In this document: positions 1 to 7,359 of the stretch, one piece after another
Layout of the letters: every line of letters begins with the position of its first letter
How positions within the stretch are numbered: position 1 is the first letter of the stretch
Program-made: the position numbers and the translations under genes
Assembly: GCF_030812335.1 (NCBI RefSeq)
Contig: NZ_JAUSSN010000008.1
Location: 62,001 to 126,000, forward strand
DNA length: 64,000 nucleotides
Direction: 5' to 3'
Origin: Pseudarthrobacter oxydans
GTDB lineage: Bacteria; Actinomycetota; Actinomycetes; Actinomycetales; Micrococcaceae
Notes under the pieces: model-generated
The model's input: the letters and a program-made list of their open reading frames with translations, nothing else
Database searches by the model: none
Told to the model about the DNA's origin: nothing

Positions 1-115
1 ACAGCACGAAGACGCCGAAAATGGACCTGTTCTCACCCCGCAGCGCACTTGGAATCCGCGCGATCGCGACGAGTGCGCAGACCGCCAAAGTGGTCCACTG
101 CAGGATCGCGATCAT
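1..115 (-). CDS. Membrane protein, N-terminal part (runs off window)
   Basis: Reading leftward from an ATG at 115-113, an open frame continues to the window edge (about 38 residues). It starts with a hydrophobic stretch (MIAILQWTTLAVCALVAIA) that looks like a first membrane helix. The ATG overlaps the TGA of the upstream two-HTH gene in an ATGA arrangement, which argues for translational coupling and a shared function. The family cannot be named from this fragment. Confidence 0.6.
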   Translation of the reverse strand, partial: MIAILQWTTLAVCALVAIARIPSALRGENRSIFGVFVL

Positions 116-858
116 CCGAGGTTCTCCCATATCTTTTTTGTTTGTTCCTGCTCGTGTTCCTGGCGGCGCAGGGTTTTGCCGAGGGCCTGCAGCCGCTCCC
201 CGGCCAGGGCCGTGAGTTCGCCATCGGACAAGGCATCCAGGGCGGCCTGCTTGGCCTCCGGCGGCCAGCCGGCCTCGGCTTCTGTCAGCAACCCCGTAGC
301 GACGAGTCCGCCCGTGAATCCTACGCCAGCGGCGCGTGCGGTTGCGACCGCCAACTCGGGGGAGAGCCGGTTGGCGGTCAACTGGGCCGAATAGTTCTGC
401 GGCGCGACCCCGGTGGCGTCCGAGACCCGGTGCCGCAGTTCGCCGTCGTCGATCGCGTCCACCCAGTTCCGGACCGAGGTGGCGTGCGGTGCGGGGGCGA
501 GCGCCGGCGTCAGCGCACTGCCGTCGTCACCGTAGCCGCCGTAGGCCGGGGCCGAGCGGGAGATGACGGCCCGCAGCAGGTCCATGGTGGCAATCTGGCT
601 GACGAGTTCGGCGGGAGTGGGCGGCAGCGGCCGCCCGGCGAGTTCCGCATAGCTGTCGAACGAGGCAAGGTCTGCCAGGGGGCTGCGCTTGAGGGCCCGG
701 CTGATGCTGACGAGGGTGCTTTCCGCGACCTTGCCGCGCACAAGCTGCTGGGCGAGCGTGGTGCGCTTGATCCCGGAGATCCTGCAGATGTCGGCTGTGC
801 TCGCGTTGGGGGCAACGACATGGAGCCAGTGTTGAAACGCCTTGGCGGGTAAGGGCAT
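112..858 (-). CDS. Two-HTH DNA-binding-like protein
   Basis: This 248-residue protein appears to carry two related helix-turn-helix-like modules. One is at about residues 20-70 (ADICRISGIKRTTLAQQLVRG, then SISRALKRSPLADLASF). The second is at about 140-195 (HRVSDATGVAPQNYSAQLTA, then ATARAAGVGFTGGLVATGLL). The C-terminal part is charged and probably helical (EALGKTLRRQEHEQEQTKKI-like). The ATG at 858 has AGGAAG about 6 bases upstream. Its stop overlaps the start of a membrane protein gene (ATGA), so the two are probably co-translated. Such a pairing would fit a regulator with a membrane partner. I do not recognise the family with certainty, and the DNA-binding role is inferred from the HTH-like segments. 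Confidence 0.75.
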   Translation of the reverse strand: MPLPAKAFQHWLHVVAPNASTADICRISGIKRTTLAQQLVRGKVAESTLVSISRALKRSPLADLASFDSYAELAGRPLPPTPAELVSQIATMDLLRAVISRSAPAYGGYGDDGSALTPALAPAPHATSVRNWVDAIDDGELRHRVSDATGVAPQNYSAQLTANRLSPELAVATARAAGVGFTGGLVATGLLTEAEAGWPPEAKQAALDALSDGELTALAGERLQALGKTLRRQEHEQEQTKKIWENLG

Positions 859-925
859 TTACGGCTTCCTGCAGAGTCGAATGGAAGTGCGGCTTCTGAA
901 GTTCGGTGGAGCGGTGACAGGGGTG

Positions 926-956
926 ATTTTACGGGACGTGCTGATTCAACTATGCT
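926..956 (+). promoter_or_regulatory. Candidate promoter before the ABC-F leader
   Basis: TTTTAC at 926-931 and TATGCT at 951-956 are separated by 19 bases, so the -35 match is weak and the -10 match is fair. A transcript from here would enter the 965-1009 hairpin almost at once and then reach the ABC-F gene. This is inferred from sequence only. Confidence 0.35.
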
Positions 957-958
957 AA

Positions 959-1090
959 ATGCTCGAACCCGCTGGTCCGTACACCCCCCAAGTCCGGACC
1001 GGCGGGTTCTCTTATGCCCGGCGGCCGGCGGGCGCCCGGAACGCCCTGTGGCGGTCTGCTGTGGGCCGCGGTGAGAGAATGGACCAATGA
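959..1090 (+). CDS. Possible 43-residue upstream ORF coupled to ABC-F
   Basis: An ATG at 959 opens a 44-codon frame that runs through the leader hairpin. It ends with TGA at 1088-1090, overlapping the ABC-F ATG (ATGA at 1087-1090). The product begins MLEPAGPYTPQVRTGG and is basic in its second half. It has no clear ribosome binding site, and the proposed -10 box lies only three bases upstream, so translation is doubtful. The exact ATGA overlap and the hairpin inside the frame are what make it worth listing as a possible leader peptide. Confidence 0.25.
   Translation: MLEPAGPYTPQVRTGGFSYARRPAGARNALWRSAVGRGERMDQ
965..1009 (+). promoter_or_regulatory. Hairpin in ABC-F leader, candidate attenuator
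   Basis: Arms at 965-979 and 995-1009 form a 15-bp stem with a single G-T wobble. The loop contains six consecutive C. Only a weak T-rich tail (TCTCTT) follows. It lies between a candidate promoter and the ABC-F start codon, and no plus-strand gene ends before it, so a simple downstream terminator is unlikely. Antibiotic-resistance ABC-F genes are commonly controlled by ribosome-mediated attenuation. That role is inferred here. Confidence 0.4.
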
Positions 1091-2757
1091 CTGCAACCCT
1101 TGTTGCCAAGGACCTCTCCGGTGGTCACGACCACCGCACACTCTTCTCCAAACTCTCCCTCACCGTCGCGCCCGGCGACGTCGTCGGCGTCGTGGGCGCC
1201 AACGGAGCGGGCAAATCCACCCTGCTCCGGCTCCTGGCCGGCGTCGACCAGCCGCAGGAAGGCTCCATCAGCCTGGCCCCGGCGGACGCCTTCGTGGGCT
1301 GGCTGCCCCAGGAACACGAACGGATCGCCGGCGAGACGGTGGCCGGTTACATCGCGCGGCGCACCGGCTGCGCGCAGGCCACCCTGGACATGGAGTCCGC
1401 GGCGGATGCCCTTGGCAGCGGCGCCCCCGGCTCCGATGACGACTACTCCCTCGCGTTCGACCGCTGGATGGCCTCCGGCGCCGCGGACCTGGACGATCGC
1501 ATCCCGGCCGTCCTGGCCGACCTCGGCCTGGAGGTGGGCCAGGACGCCGAAATGACCGGGCTCTCCGGCGGGCAGGCTGCCCGCGTGGCGCTCGCAGCGC
1601 TGCTGCTCAGCCGCTTCGACATCGTGCTCCTGGACGAACCCACGAACGACCTGGACCTCAACGGGCTGGCCAAACTCGAGGCCTTCGTGCAGGGACTCCG
1701 CGGCGGCGTGCTGCTGGTTTCCCACGACCGCGAGTTCCTCGCCCGCTGCGTGACGACCATCGTGGAGCTGGACCTCGCGCAGAACTCCGTAGCGGTCTAC
1801 GACGGCGGCTACGAGGCCTACCTCGAGGAGCGGGCCGTGGCGCGCCGGCATGCCCGGGAACGCTACGAGGAGTTCGCCAACACCAAGGCCGATCTGGTCT
1901 CCCGGGCCCGCACTCAGCGCGAGTGGAGCTCCCAGGGTGTCCGCAACGCCATGAAGAAGAACCCGGACAACGACAAGATCCGGCGCGCGGCCAGCACCGA
2001 GTCCTCCGAGAAGCAGGGCCAGAAGGTCCGCCAGATGGAATCGCGCATCGCCCGGCTGGACGAGGTCGACGAACCCCGCAAGGAGTGGCAGCTGCAGTTC
2101 AGCATCGGCCAGGCACCGCGTTCGAGCGCCGTCGTGGCGACGCTCCGCGACGGCGTCGTCCGTCAGGGGGACTTCACCCTGGGGCCGGTGAACCTGCAGC
2201 TCAACGCCGGCGAACGGATCGGCATCACCGGCCCCAACGGCGCCGGCAAGTCCACCCTGCTCCGCCTGCTGCTGGGCCTCCAGCGGCCCGATTCCGGCGA
2301 CGCCTCCATGGGCGCCTCCGTGGCCGTGGGCGAGATCGACCAGGCCCGCGGGCTGCTGGCCGGCCCGCTGAAACTGGCCGACGCCGTCGAGGCCGTGCTC
2401 ACGGACCAGACCCCGGCCGAGGTCCGGACCCTGCTGGCCAAATTCGGCCTCAAGGCAGACCACACCTCCCGGCCGGTGGACTCCCTGTCGCCGGGGGAGC
2501 GGACCCGGGCTGCGCTGGCGCTGCTGCAGGCCCGCGGCGTGAACCTGCTGGTGCTCGACGAGCCCACCAACCACCTGGATCTTCCGGCCATCGAACAGCT
2601 CGAGGAAGCCCTCGAAGGCTACGACGGCGCCCTGCTGCTGGTCACCCACGACCGCAGGCTGCTGGAAAACGTGCGCCTCGACGCGCGCTGGAACGTGGAC
2701 AACGGCGTCGTCACCGAGCTCCTGGGCCACACCGCCCCGAAAGGCAACAACACATGA
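1087..2757 (+). CDS. ABC-F family ATPase (ribosome-associated)
   Basis: This 556-residue protein has two ABC ATPase domains and no membrane segments, the hallmark of ABC-F proteins, which act on the ribosome and not in transport. Domain 1 has Walker A GANGAGKST near residue 38, signature LSGGQ and Walker B VLLDEPTNDLDL. Domain 2 has GPNGAGKST, signature LSPGE and LVLDEPTNHLDL. A charged helical linker of about 90 residues joins them (RARTQREWSSQGVRNAMKK region). Its N-terminus does not match the translation-throttle protein EttA, so an antibiotic-resistance-type or housekeeping ABC-F are both open. Its TGA overlaps the next gene's ATG. Confidence 0.93.
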   Translation: MTATLVAKDLSGGHDHRTLFSKLSLTVAPGDVVGVVGANGAGKSTLLRLLAGVDQPQEGSISLAPADAFVGWLPQEHERIAGETVAGYIARRTGCAQATLDMESAADALGSGAPGSDDDYSLAFDRWMASGAADLDDRIPAVLADLGLEVGQDAEMTGLSGGQAARVALAALLLSRFDIVLLDEPTNDLDLNGLAKLEAFVQGLRGGVLLVSHDREFLARCVTTIVELDLAQNSVAVYDGGYEAYLEERAVARRHARERYEEFANTKADLVSRARTQREWSSQGVRNAMKKNPDNDKIRRAASTESSEKQGQKVRQMESRIARLDEVDEPRKEWQLQFSIGQAPRSSAVVATLRDGVVRQGDFTLGPVNLQLNAGERIGITGPNGAGKSTLLRLLLGLQRPDSGDASMGASVAVGEIDQARGLLAGPLKLADAVEAVLTDQTPAEVRTLLAKFGLKADHTSRPVDSLSPGERTRAALALLQARGVNLLVLDEPTNHLDLPAIEQLEEALEGYDGALLLVTHDRRLLENVRLDARWNVDNGVVTELLGHTAPKGNNT

Positions 2758-4667
2758 GCATGGACCGGGTGGCCTGGAGCTCCCTTTACAACATCACGCG
2801 CGCCTCGAGCGGCTCGAAACCGTTCTCCAAGGAGACGCTCAAGCGTGTGTTCAGCTTCGCACGCCCGCACAAGGGCAAGCTGATCGCCTTCGTGCTGCTC
2901 TCGATCGTGATGGCCGTGCTGGCCGTCGCCACCCCCGTGCTCGCCGGCCAGGTCGTGGACGCGATCATCGCCGGTGCGGCCACCGACGTCGTGGTCTGGC
3001 TGGCCGTGCTGATCGCCGTCGTGGCGGTCGCCGAAGCCGGGCTGGGACTCGTCACGCGTTGGCTGTCCTCCACCATCGGCGAAGGCGTGATCGTGGACCT
3101 GCGCACCAAGGTCTTCGACCACGTGCAGAAAATGCCGATCGCGTTCTTCACCCGCACCCGCACCGGGGCGCTGGTGAGCCGGCTGAACAACGACGTGATC
3201 GGCGCCCAGTCGGCCTTCGCCGGGACCCTGTCCGGGGTCGTCAGTAACGTCGTGGCCCTCGCCCTGACCCTCGTGGTGATGCTGGGGAAGTCCTGGCTGA
3301 TCACCGTGCTCGCCATGATCCTGCTGCCGATCTTCCTGATCCCGGCCCGCCGGATGGGCTCCAAGCTGGCCGACCTGCGTCGCGAGGCCGCCGAGCACAA
3401 CGCGTCCATGGGCACCCAGATGACCGAGCGGTTCTCCGCCCCGGGCGCCACCCTGGTGAAGCTCTTCGGCCGCCCCGACGAGGAATCCCGGGAGTTCGCC
3501 GTCCGCGCCGGGCGCGTGCGGGACATCGGCATCCGCACTGCCATGCTGCAGTTCACCTTCGTGACCGCCCTGACGCTCGTCTCGGCGCTGGCCCTGGCCC
3601 TGGTCTACGGGCTCGGCGGCTTCCTTGCGCTGCAGGGGCAGCTGGCCGCGGGCGACGTCGTCGTGCTGGCGCTGCTGCTCACCCGCCTCTATGCGCCGCT
3701 CACCGCGCTCTCCAACGCCCGCGTCGAGATCATGAGCGCCCTGGTCAGCTTCGAGCGCGTCTTCGAGATCCTGGACCTCAAGCCGCTCATCCAGCAGAAG
3801 CCCGACGCGGTGTCCTCGCCGGCCGGGCCGCTGTCCGTGGAGTTCGACGACGTCCGCTTCTCCTACCCTTCGGCGGACAAGGTCTCGCTCGCCTCGCTCG
3901 AGGACGTGTCCACCCTCGACACCCGCGGCGGCGAAGAGGTGCTGCACGGCATCAGCTTCCGGGTCGAACCCGGCCAGACGGTCGCCCTTGTGGGCTCCTC
4001 GGGCGCCGGCAAATCCACGATCGCGCAGCTGCTCTCGCGCCTATACGACGTCGATTCCGGTGCGGTCCGCTTCGGCGGAGCCGTGCCCGGAACCGGGGTG
4101 GATGTTCGTGACCTCACTTTCGATTCCATGCGGCACACCCTGGGCATGGTGACCCAGGACGGGCACCTGTTCCATGAGAGCATCGCCTCCAACCTGCGCC
4201 TGGCCCGCCCGGAGGCCAGCGACGAGCTCATGTGGGACGTCCTGCGGCAGGCCCGGCTGGAAGACATGATCCGCTCGCTCCCGGACGGCCTGGACACGGT
4301 CGTGGGGGAGCGCGGCTACCGCCTCTCGGGCGGCGAACGCCAGCGCCTCACCATTGCCCGCCTGCTGATTGCCCAGCCGCGCGTTGTGATCCTGGACGAG
4401 GCGACGGCGGCCCTGGACTCGACCAATGAAGCCGCCGTCCAGGAGGCGCTCGGCGCCGCGCTCGAGGGGCGCACCGCCGTCGTGATCGCCCACCGGCTCT
4501 CGACCATCCGGGCCGCCGATGCCATTCTGGTGGTGGAGGACGGCAGGATCGTGGAGCGCGGAACGCACACCGAGCTGCTGGCCGCCGAGGGCCGCTACGC
4601 GGAGCTCTACCGGACCCAGTTCGCCGAGGCCAGCGCCGTGGCGGAAGAGGCCGTTCCCGGGCACTAG
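2754..4667 (+). CDS. ABC exporter, fused membrane and ATPase domains
   Basis: This 637-residue half-transporter has an N-terminal six-helix exporter domain (about residues 35-330) and a C-terminal nucleotide-binding domain. Walker A is GSSGAGKST at about 414-422, the signature LSGGERQR at about 524-531 and Walker B VVILDEATAAL just after. It probably works as a homodimer exporting a lipid, peptide or drug. The start is the ATG inside the ABC-F stop (ATGA, 2754-2757), implying translational coupling, so the pair may share a drug-response role. The NBD holds an unusual insertion after the A-loop (KVSLASLEDVSTLDTRGGEE), which lengthens it relative to typical exporters. Substrate is unknown. Confidence 0.93.
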   Translation: MSMDRVAWSSLYNITRASSGSKPFSKETLKRVFSFARPHKGKLIAFVLLSIVMAVLAVATPVLAGQVVDAIIAGAATDVVVWLAVLIAVVAVAEAGLGLVTRWLSSTIGEGVIVDLRTKVFDHVQKMPIAFFTRTRTGALVSRLNNDVIGAQSAFAGTLSGVVSNVVALALTLVVMLGKSWLITVLAMILLPIFLIPARRMGSKLADLRREAAEHNASMGTQMTERFSAPGATLVKLFGRPDEESREFAVRAGRVRDIGIRTAMLQFTFVTALTLVSALALALVYGLGGFLALQGQLAAGDVVVLALLLTRLYAPLTALSNARVEIMSALVSFERVFEILDLKPLIQQKPDAVSSPAGPLSVEFDDVRFSYPSADKVSLASLEDVSTLDTRGGEEVLHGISFRVEPGQTVALVGSSGAGKSTIAQLLSRLYDVDSGAVRFGGAVPGTGVDVRDLTFDSMRHTLGMVTQDGHLFHESIASNLRLARPEASDELMWDVLRQARLEDMIRSLPDGLDTVVGERGYRLSGGERQRLTIARLLIAQPRVVILDEATAALDSTNEAAVQEALGAALEGRTAVVIAHRLSTIRAADAILVVEDGRIVERGTHTELLAAEGRYAELYRTQFAEASAVAEEAVPGH

Positions 4668-4672
4668 CTGTA

Positions 4673-5077
4673 CTAGCCCGGCTGGCCCCAGAGGGCAGGC
4701 AGGACGTGGTCGGTGAGCAGCGGGGCGAGGTCGTCCGGCAGCTCCGCGGCCAGGTCCAGCCAGCGGATCTCGGCGATCTCCGCGGAGGGACGGGCATTCC
4801 AGACGCCCGGGGCCGTGAAGACCGTGGCCTGGATCTGCGTCGCGGCCTCATTGGCGGCGTCCGCGAGCCAGATACCCAGGAGCACGAGCTCGTCGGCCGC
4901 GAGCACGATCCCGACTTCTTCCGCCAGCTCCCGCGCGGCCGTCTGCGCCGCCGTCTCGCCCGTCTCGGGCTTGCCGCCGGGGTGCATGAACTTGTCCGTG
5001 CCGCGTTTGCGCACGGTGAGCAGGCGTCCGGCCTCGTCGAAAACACAGACCGCGGAGACCACAATCAGCGGGTTCAT
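4673..5077 (-). CDS. NUDIX hydrolase
   Basis: This 134-residue protein has a complete NUDIX box at about residues 33-55 (GGKPETGETAAQTAARELAE followed by EVGI), the Mg-binding helix that cleaves nucleoside diphosphates linked to another moiety. MutT-like pyrophosphohydrolases of this size often clean oxidised or signalling nucleotides, but the substrate cannot be read from sequence. It is convergent with the ABC exporter (5 bases apart) and overlaps the upstream DUF6314 gene by ATGA (5074-5077). Confidence 0.92.
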   Translation of the reverse strand: MNPLIVVSAVCVFDEAGRLLTVRKRGTDKFMHPGGKPETGETAAQTAARELAEEVGIVLAADELVLLGIWLADAANEAATQIQATVFTAPGVWNARPSAEIAEIRWLDLAAELPDDLAPLLTDHVLPALWGQPG

Positions 5078-5580
5078 GCCGCGGCGTCCGCGGTGCGGCG
5101 CAGGACCGAGGTGAGCAGCTGGTCCTTGGCCGGGCCGGTGACATCCCACTCGTAGCGGAATTCGTCCGGGCCCGTTCGGGTGTAGCTCACGCGGTAAGTG
5201 TCCGGGTCGCACCAGTGCTGGTCCTGGCTGGTCCGCGCGCCGAAGCCCATGCGGTGGAACGGCCTTCCGTCGGGGAAGAACATGTCCATTGTGTCGGGTG
5301 CGCCCGTGGGCCGGAGCAGGTACTCCCGGCTGGCCGGCCCGGTGAACGGTGCGCCGGCCGATCCGGCCGGTCCGCCGGGGACGGAGGCCCAGGAAACGGT
5401 GCCCTCTTCGCGGAAGCGGAGGCCGCCGTCGTCGTCCGTTGCGGTAAAGCGCACGACGCCGGTGAAGGTCCCCCGGGTGCCGGTGGACCGGTCCAGCAGG
5501 GTTCGTTCCACGGCCCAGGTGCCCAGCAGGTAGGCGCGGAGGTCGAAATCCGGAGCGGCGTCCGGGGACTGGGGATTCAA
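5074..5580 (-). CDS. DUF6314-like protein
   Basis: This protein of about 168 residues has a lipocalin-like pattern: DLRAYLLGTWAVERTLLDRS at the start, then alternating strands with FxEEGTVSW, EYLLRPTG, MDMFFPDGRPFHRM and a final W-DVTGPAKD. This matches the uncharacterised DUF6314 family, whose ligand is unknown. The open frame can start only at a TTG (5580-5578), two bases beyond the 3' end of tRNA-Arg on the same strand, so no separate ribosome binding site is possible. A later start is conceivable. It is translationally coupled to the NUDIX gene. Confidence 0.75.
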   Translation of the reverse strand: MNPQSPDAAPDFDLRAYLLGTWAVERTLLDRSTGTRGTFTGVVRFTATDDDGGLRFREEGTVSWASVPGGPAGSAGAPFTGPASREYLLRPTGAPDTMDMFFPDGRPFHRMGFGARTSQDQHWCDPDTYRVSYTRTGPDEFRYEWDVTGPAKDQLLTSVLRRTADAAA

Positions 5581-5581
5581 G

Positions 5582-5654
5582 TGCCCTCGATTGGAATCGA
5601 ACCAACGACACCGGCTTTAGGAGAGCCGTGCTCTATCCACTGAGCTACGAGGGC
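5582..5654 (-). tRNA. tRNA-Arg (anticodon CCT)
   Basis: The minus strand folds as a full cloverleaf. The acceptor is GCCCTCG/CGAGGGC, the D stem GCTC/GAGC, the anticodon stem CGGCT/AGCCG with loop CTCCTAA (anticodon CCT, reading AGG) and the T stem GTTGG/CCAAT with loop TTCGATT. The discriminator is A and the 3' CCA is not encoded. AGG is a rare codon in such GC-rich genomes. Confidence 0.95.
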
Positions 5655-5740
5655 GGGCATCCGTGCTGGACGGCCGCGGGCCGGCCCGTTCGGACACGGA
5701 TATAAGCATACAAGGTGAGGGGCCGTACTACGCTCTTGGC

Positions 5741-6556
5741 ATGACCGCCGCAGCCGACTCGCCGTCCAAGGACATCATCTACATCCCAGCCATGCCGTCC
5801 ACCCGGTTCTACGCCGGGGCGCTGGCGCTGCTCAGCGTGCTGCAGTATTTCGTGGCGGAGGCCGCCGTGATCGGCGCGTGGGCGGGGCAGCAGCCGTACA
5901 GCCGGCGGACCGGGTACATCAGCGACCTGGGCGCGACGGGCTGCGGCGTTTTCGACGGCCGGGACGTCTGCTCGCCGGCGCACGTGCTGATGAACGCCTC
6001 GTTTGTGGTCCAGGGCATCGGCATGATGGTCGGCGCGCTGCTGCTCGGGACGGCGCTGCTGTGCACGGCGGCGCGGCCCGGGGCGCGGTTCGCGCTGGCA
6101 CCGGCCAGCCGGGTTACGTGGGCGGCCGCCGTCGCCGCGCGCGCCCTCACCGCCGCCGCCGGTGCCGGGACCGTCCTGGTGGGGCTGGTCCCGGAGGACG
6201 CCGGCTCCGTGTGGCACGCGGTGGGAGCCATCCTGTACTTCGCCGCCGGTAGCCTGGCGCTGGTGCTGCTGGCCTGGCTCTGGCTCCGGCAGACACCGTT
6301 GAGCTGGCCCATCCTTGCCTGCGGCGTGGTGTCCCTCGGGGCCCTGATCGCCGGCGGGGTGACCGGGATGGCCGTGCCTGAGCCCGGCACCCTGGAGCGG
6401 CTGATGGGCTACCCCATCACGATCGGCACCGCCGCCGTCGGACTGGTGGTTGCCCAGCGGGTGGGGAGCGAACGCCGCGTGCGGAAGGCCACACTGGCCG
6501 CGGGAGCTGCGCAGGCCGCGGGAGCCGGCGGGGCCTGGGGGCCGGGGACAGCCTGA
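5741..6556 (+). CDS. DUF998-type integral membrane protein
   Basis: This 271-residue protein has about six hydrophobic helices. Between the first two is the extracytoplasmic-type segment SRRTGYISDLGATGCGVFDG, ending in a serine/cysteine-rich loop (CSPAHVLMNASFVVQG), which is typical of the DUF998 family of unknown function. The ATG at 5741 is preceded by a poor ribosome site, and the hydrophilic N-terminus (about 20 residues) precedes the first helix. It is divergent from the tRNA and looks monocistronic. Confidence 0.8.
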   Translation: MTAAADSPSKDIIYIPAMPSTRFYAGALALLSVLQYFVAEAAVIGAWAGQQPYSRRTGYISDLGATGCGVFDGRDVCSPAHVLMNASFVVQGIGMMVGALLLGTALLCTAARPGARFALAPASRVTWAAAVAARALTAAAGAGTVLVGLVPEDAGSVWHAVGAILYFAAGSLALVLLAWLWLRQTPLSWPILACGVVSLGALIAGGVTGMAVPEPGTLERLMGYPITIGTAAVGLVVAQRVGSERRVRKATLAAGAAQAAGAGGAWGPGTA

Positions 6557-6861
6557 CGCCGGGTTCCTGATCTGACGGCACCGCGGTTCGGGGGTGTCTC
6601 ATGTCTCATGGGAGGCGCACCTTCGATTATCATGAGGGCATTCGCCGGAACATTCCGGTGCAGCATGCGCGTCGGAACTCCAGCGCATGGCGAATGGCCG
6701 ATTGTGGAGTCCAAATGGGGACGAATGTCTGATCAGCGAGTCTTGCGGCGTTCTAATGCAGCGACAGCCTTCGCGGGCCTGGGCGACGTCGATGCCCGCC
6801 ACGACGGTCCCGGCCGCGCCTTCGAACTGGTTGTGCCGACCTGCCGCCGGGCTGAGTTCCG
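6557..6861. other. Intergenic region with small hairpins
   Basis: These 305 bases precede the STAS-like gene. They contain two short inverted repeats: CCGGAA-CA-TTCCGG at 6645-6658, and ATGCGC (6665-6670) with GCGCAT further on. I looked for a c-di-GMP (GEMM) aptamer because of the GGDEF-EAL gene downstream and do not see its conserved core. A short frame, listed separately, occupies the right end. Confidence 0.4.
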
Positions 6862-6865
6862 ATGA
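6725..6865 (+). CDS. Possible short ORF coupled to the STAS-like gene
   Basis: An ATG at 6725, preceded by GGGGA, opens a 46-residue frame (MSDQRVLRRSNAATAFAGLG...). It stops with TGA at 6863-6865, overlapping the ATG of the STAS-like gene (ATGA). The frame can also be read from further upstream at 6608. No family is recognisable. The overlap is the main support; it could be chance in GC-rich DNA. Confidence 0.25.
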   Translation: MSDQRVLRRSNAATAFAGLGDVDARHDGPGRAFELVVPTCRRAEFR

Positions 6866-7359
6866 CAATCGAGGCCACCGCCGGACCCGGCGAACTCATC
6901 ACAGCAGAGCCTGACGTTGCGCACGAAGCAGTTCCCGACGTCGCGCACCACGCCGTTCCCGACGTCGCGCACGGCGCGGGAGTGACGACTCTCGGGCCTG
7001 TCCCGATCGGCGTCCGCCTGCGCGAGGGCGGCATCATCGAAGTCGCGCTTCCCGCCAACGAGGAAATCGAGGGCCCAGAGGCCCGCGTAGCCGGGGCAGC
7101 GGTCCGGGCCCTCGCCAACGGCCGGCGTGTGCCTGTGCTGCTGGTCATCACGGGTGTGGTGGGTGTCAGTGTGGAGGCGCGGCACGTCTACAGCACCTCG
7201 ATCGCGGCGTCCGCCTTTGCCCTTGTGGGGGAAAGCCCCGTCGACCGCGTGATCGCGCACTACCTGCTGCGGTCGAAGACCGAGACCATCCCGGCGCAGT
7301 TCTTTCTCTCCGAGGCTGAGGCCATCGACTGGTTAGGGCAGTACACGAGTGAACACTGA
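6862..7359 (+). CDS. STAS-like small protein with PDVAH repeats
   Basis: This 165-residue cytosolic protein has an N-terminal low-complexity segment containing three tandem copies of PDVAHxAV/G (residues 17-40). A compact alpha/beta domain follows (GVRLREGGIIEVALPANEEI, then RVPVLLVITGVVGV and a C-terminal ALVGESPVDRVIAHYLLRSK). This resembles the STAS-like domains of Micrococcaceae proteins that bind partners in signalling. Its last 11 bases overlap the start of the GGDEF-EAL gene, so it is probably a partner or input module for that enzyme. The function is inferred from context. Confidence 0.7.
   Translation: MTIEATAGPGELITAEPDVAHEAVPDVAHHAVPDVAHGAGVTTLGPVPIGVRLREGGIIEVALPANEEIEGPEARVAGAAVRALANGRRVPVLLVITGVVGVSVEARHVYSTSIAASAFALVGESPVDRVIAHYLLRSKTETIPAQFFLSEAEAIDWLGQYTSEH

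Noticed and set aside
965..1009. Possible 6C RNA because of the CCCCCC loop
   Set aside because: The 6C motif needs two C-rich hairpins; only one is present and no second C6 stretch is nearby.
1012..2730. 572-codon minus-strand frame opposite ABC-F
   Set aside because: The sense strand encodes two complete ABC ATPase domains; the antisense product has no domain signature.
6557..6861. Possible c-di-GMP riboswitch upstream of the GGDEF-EAL genes
   Set aside because: The conserved GEMM core and tetraloop-receptor pattern are absent; only short generic hairpins are seen.
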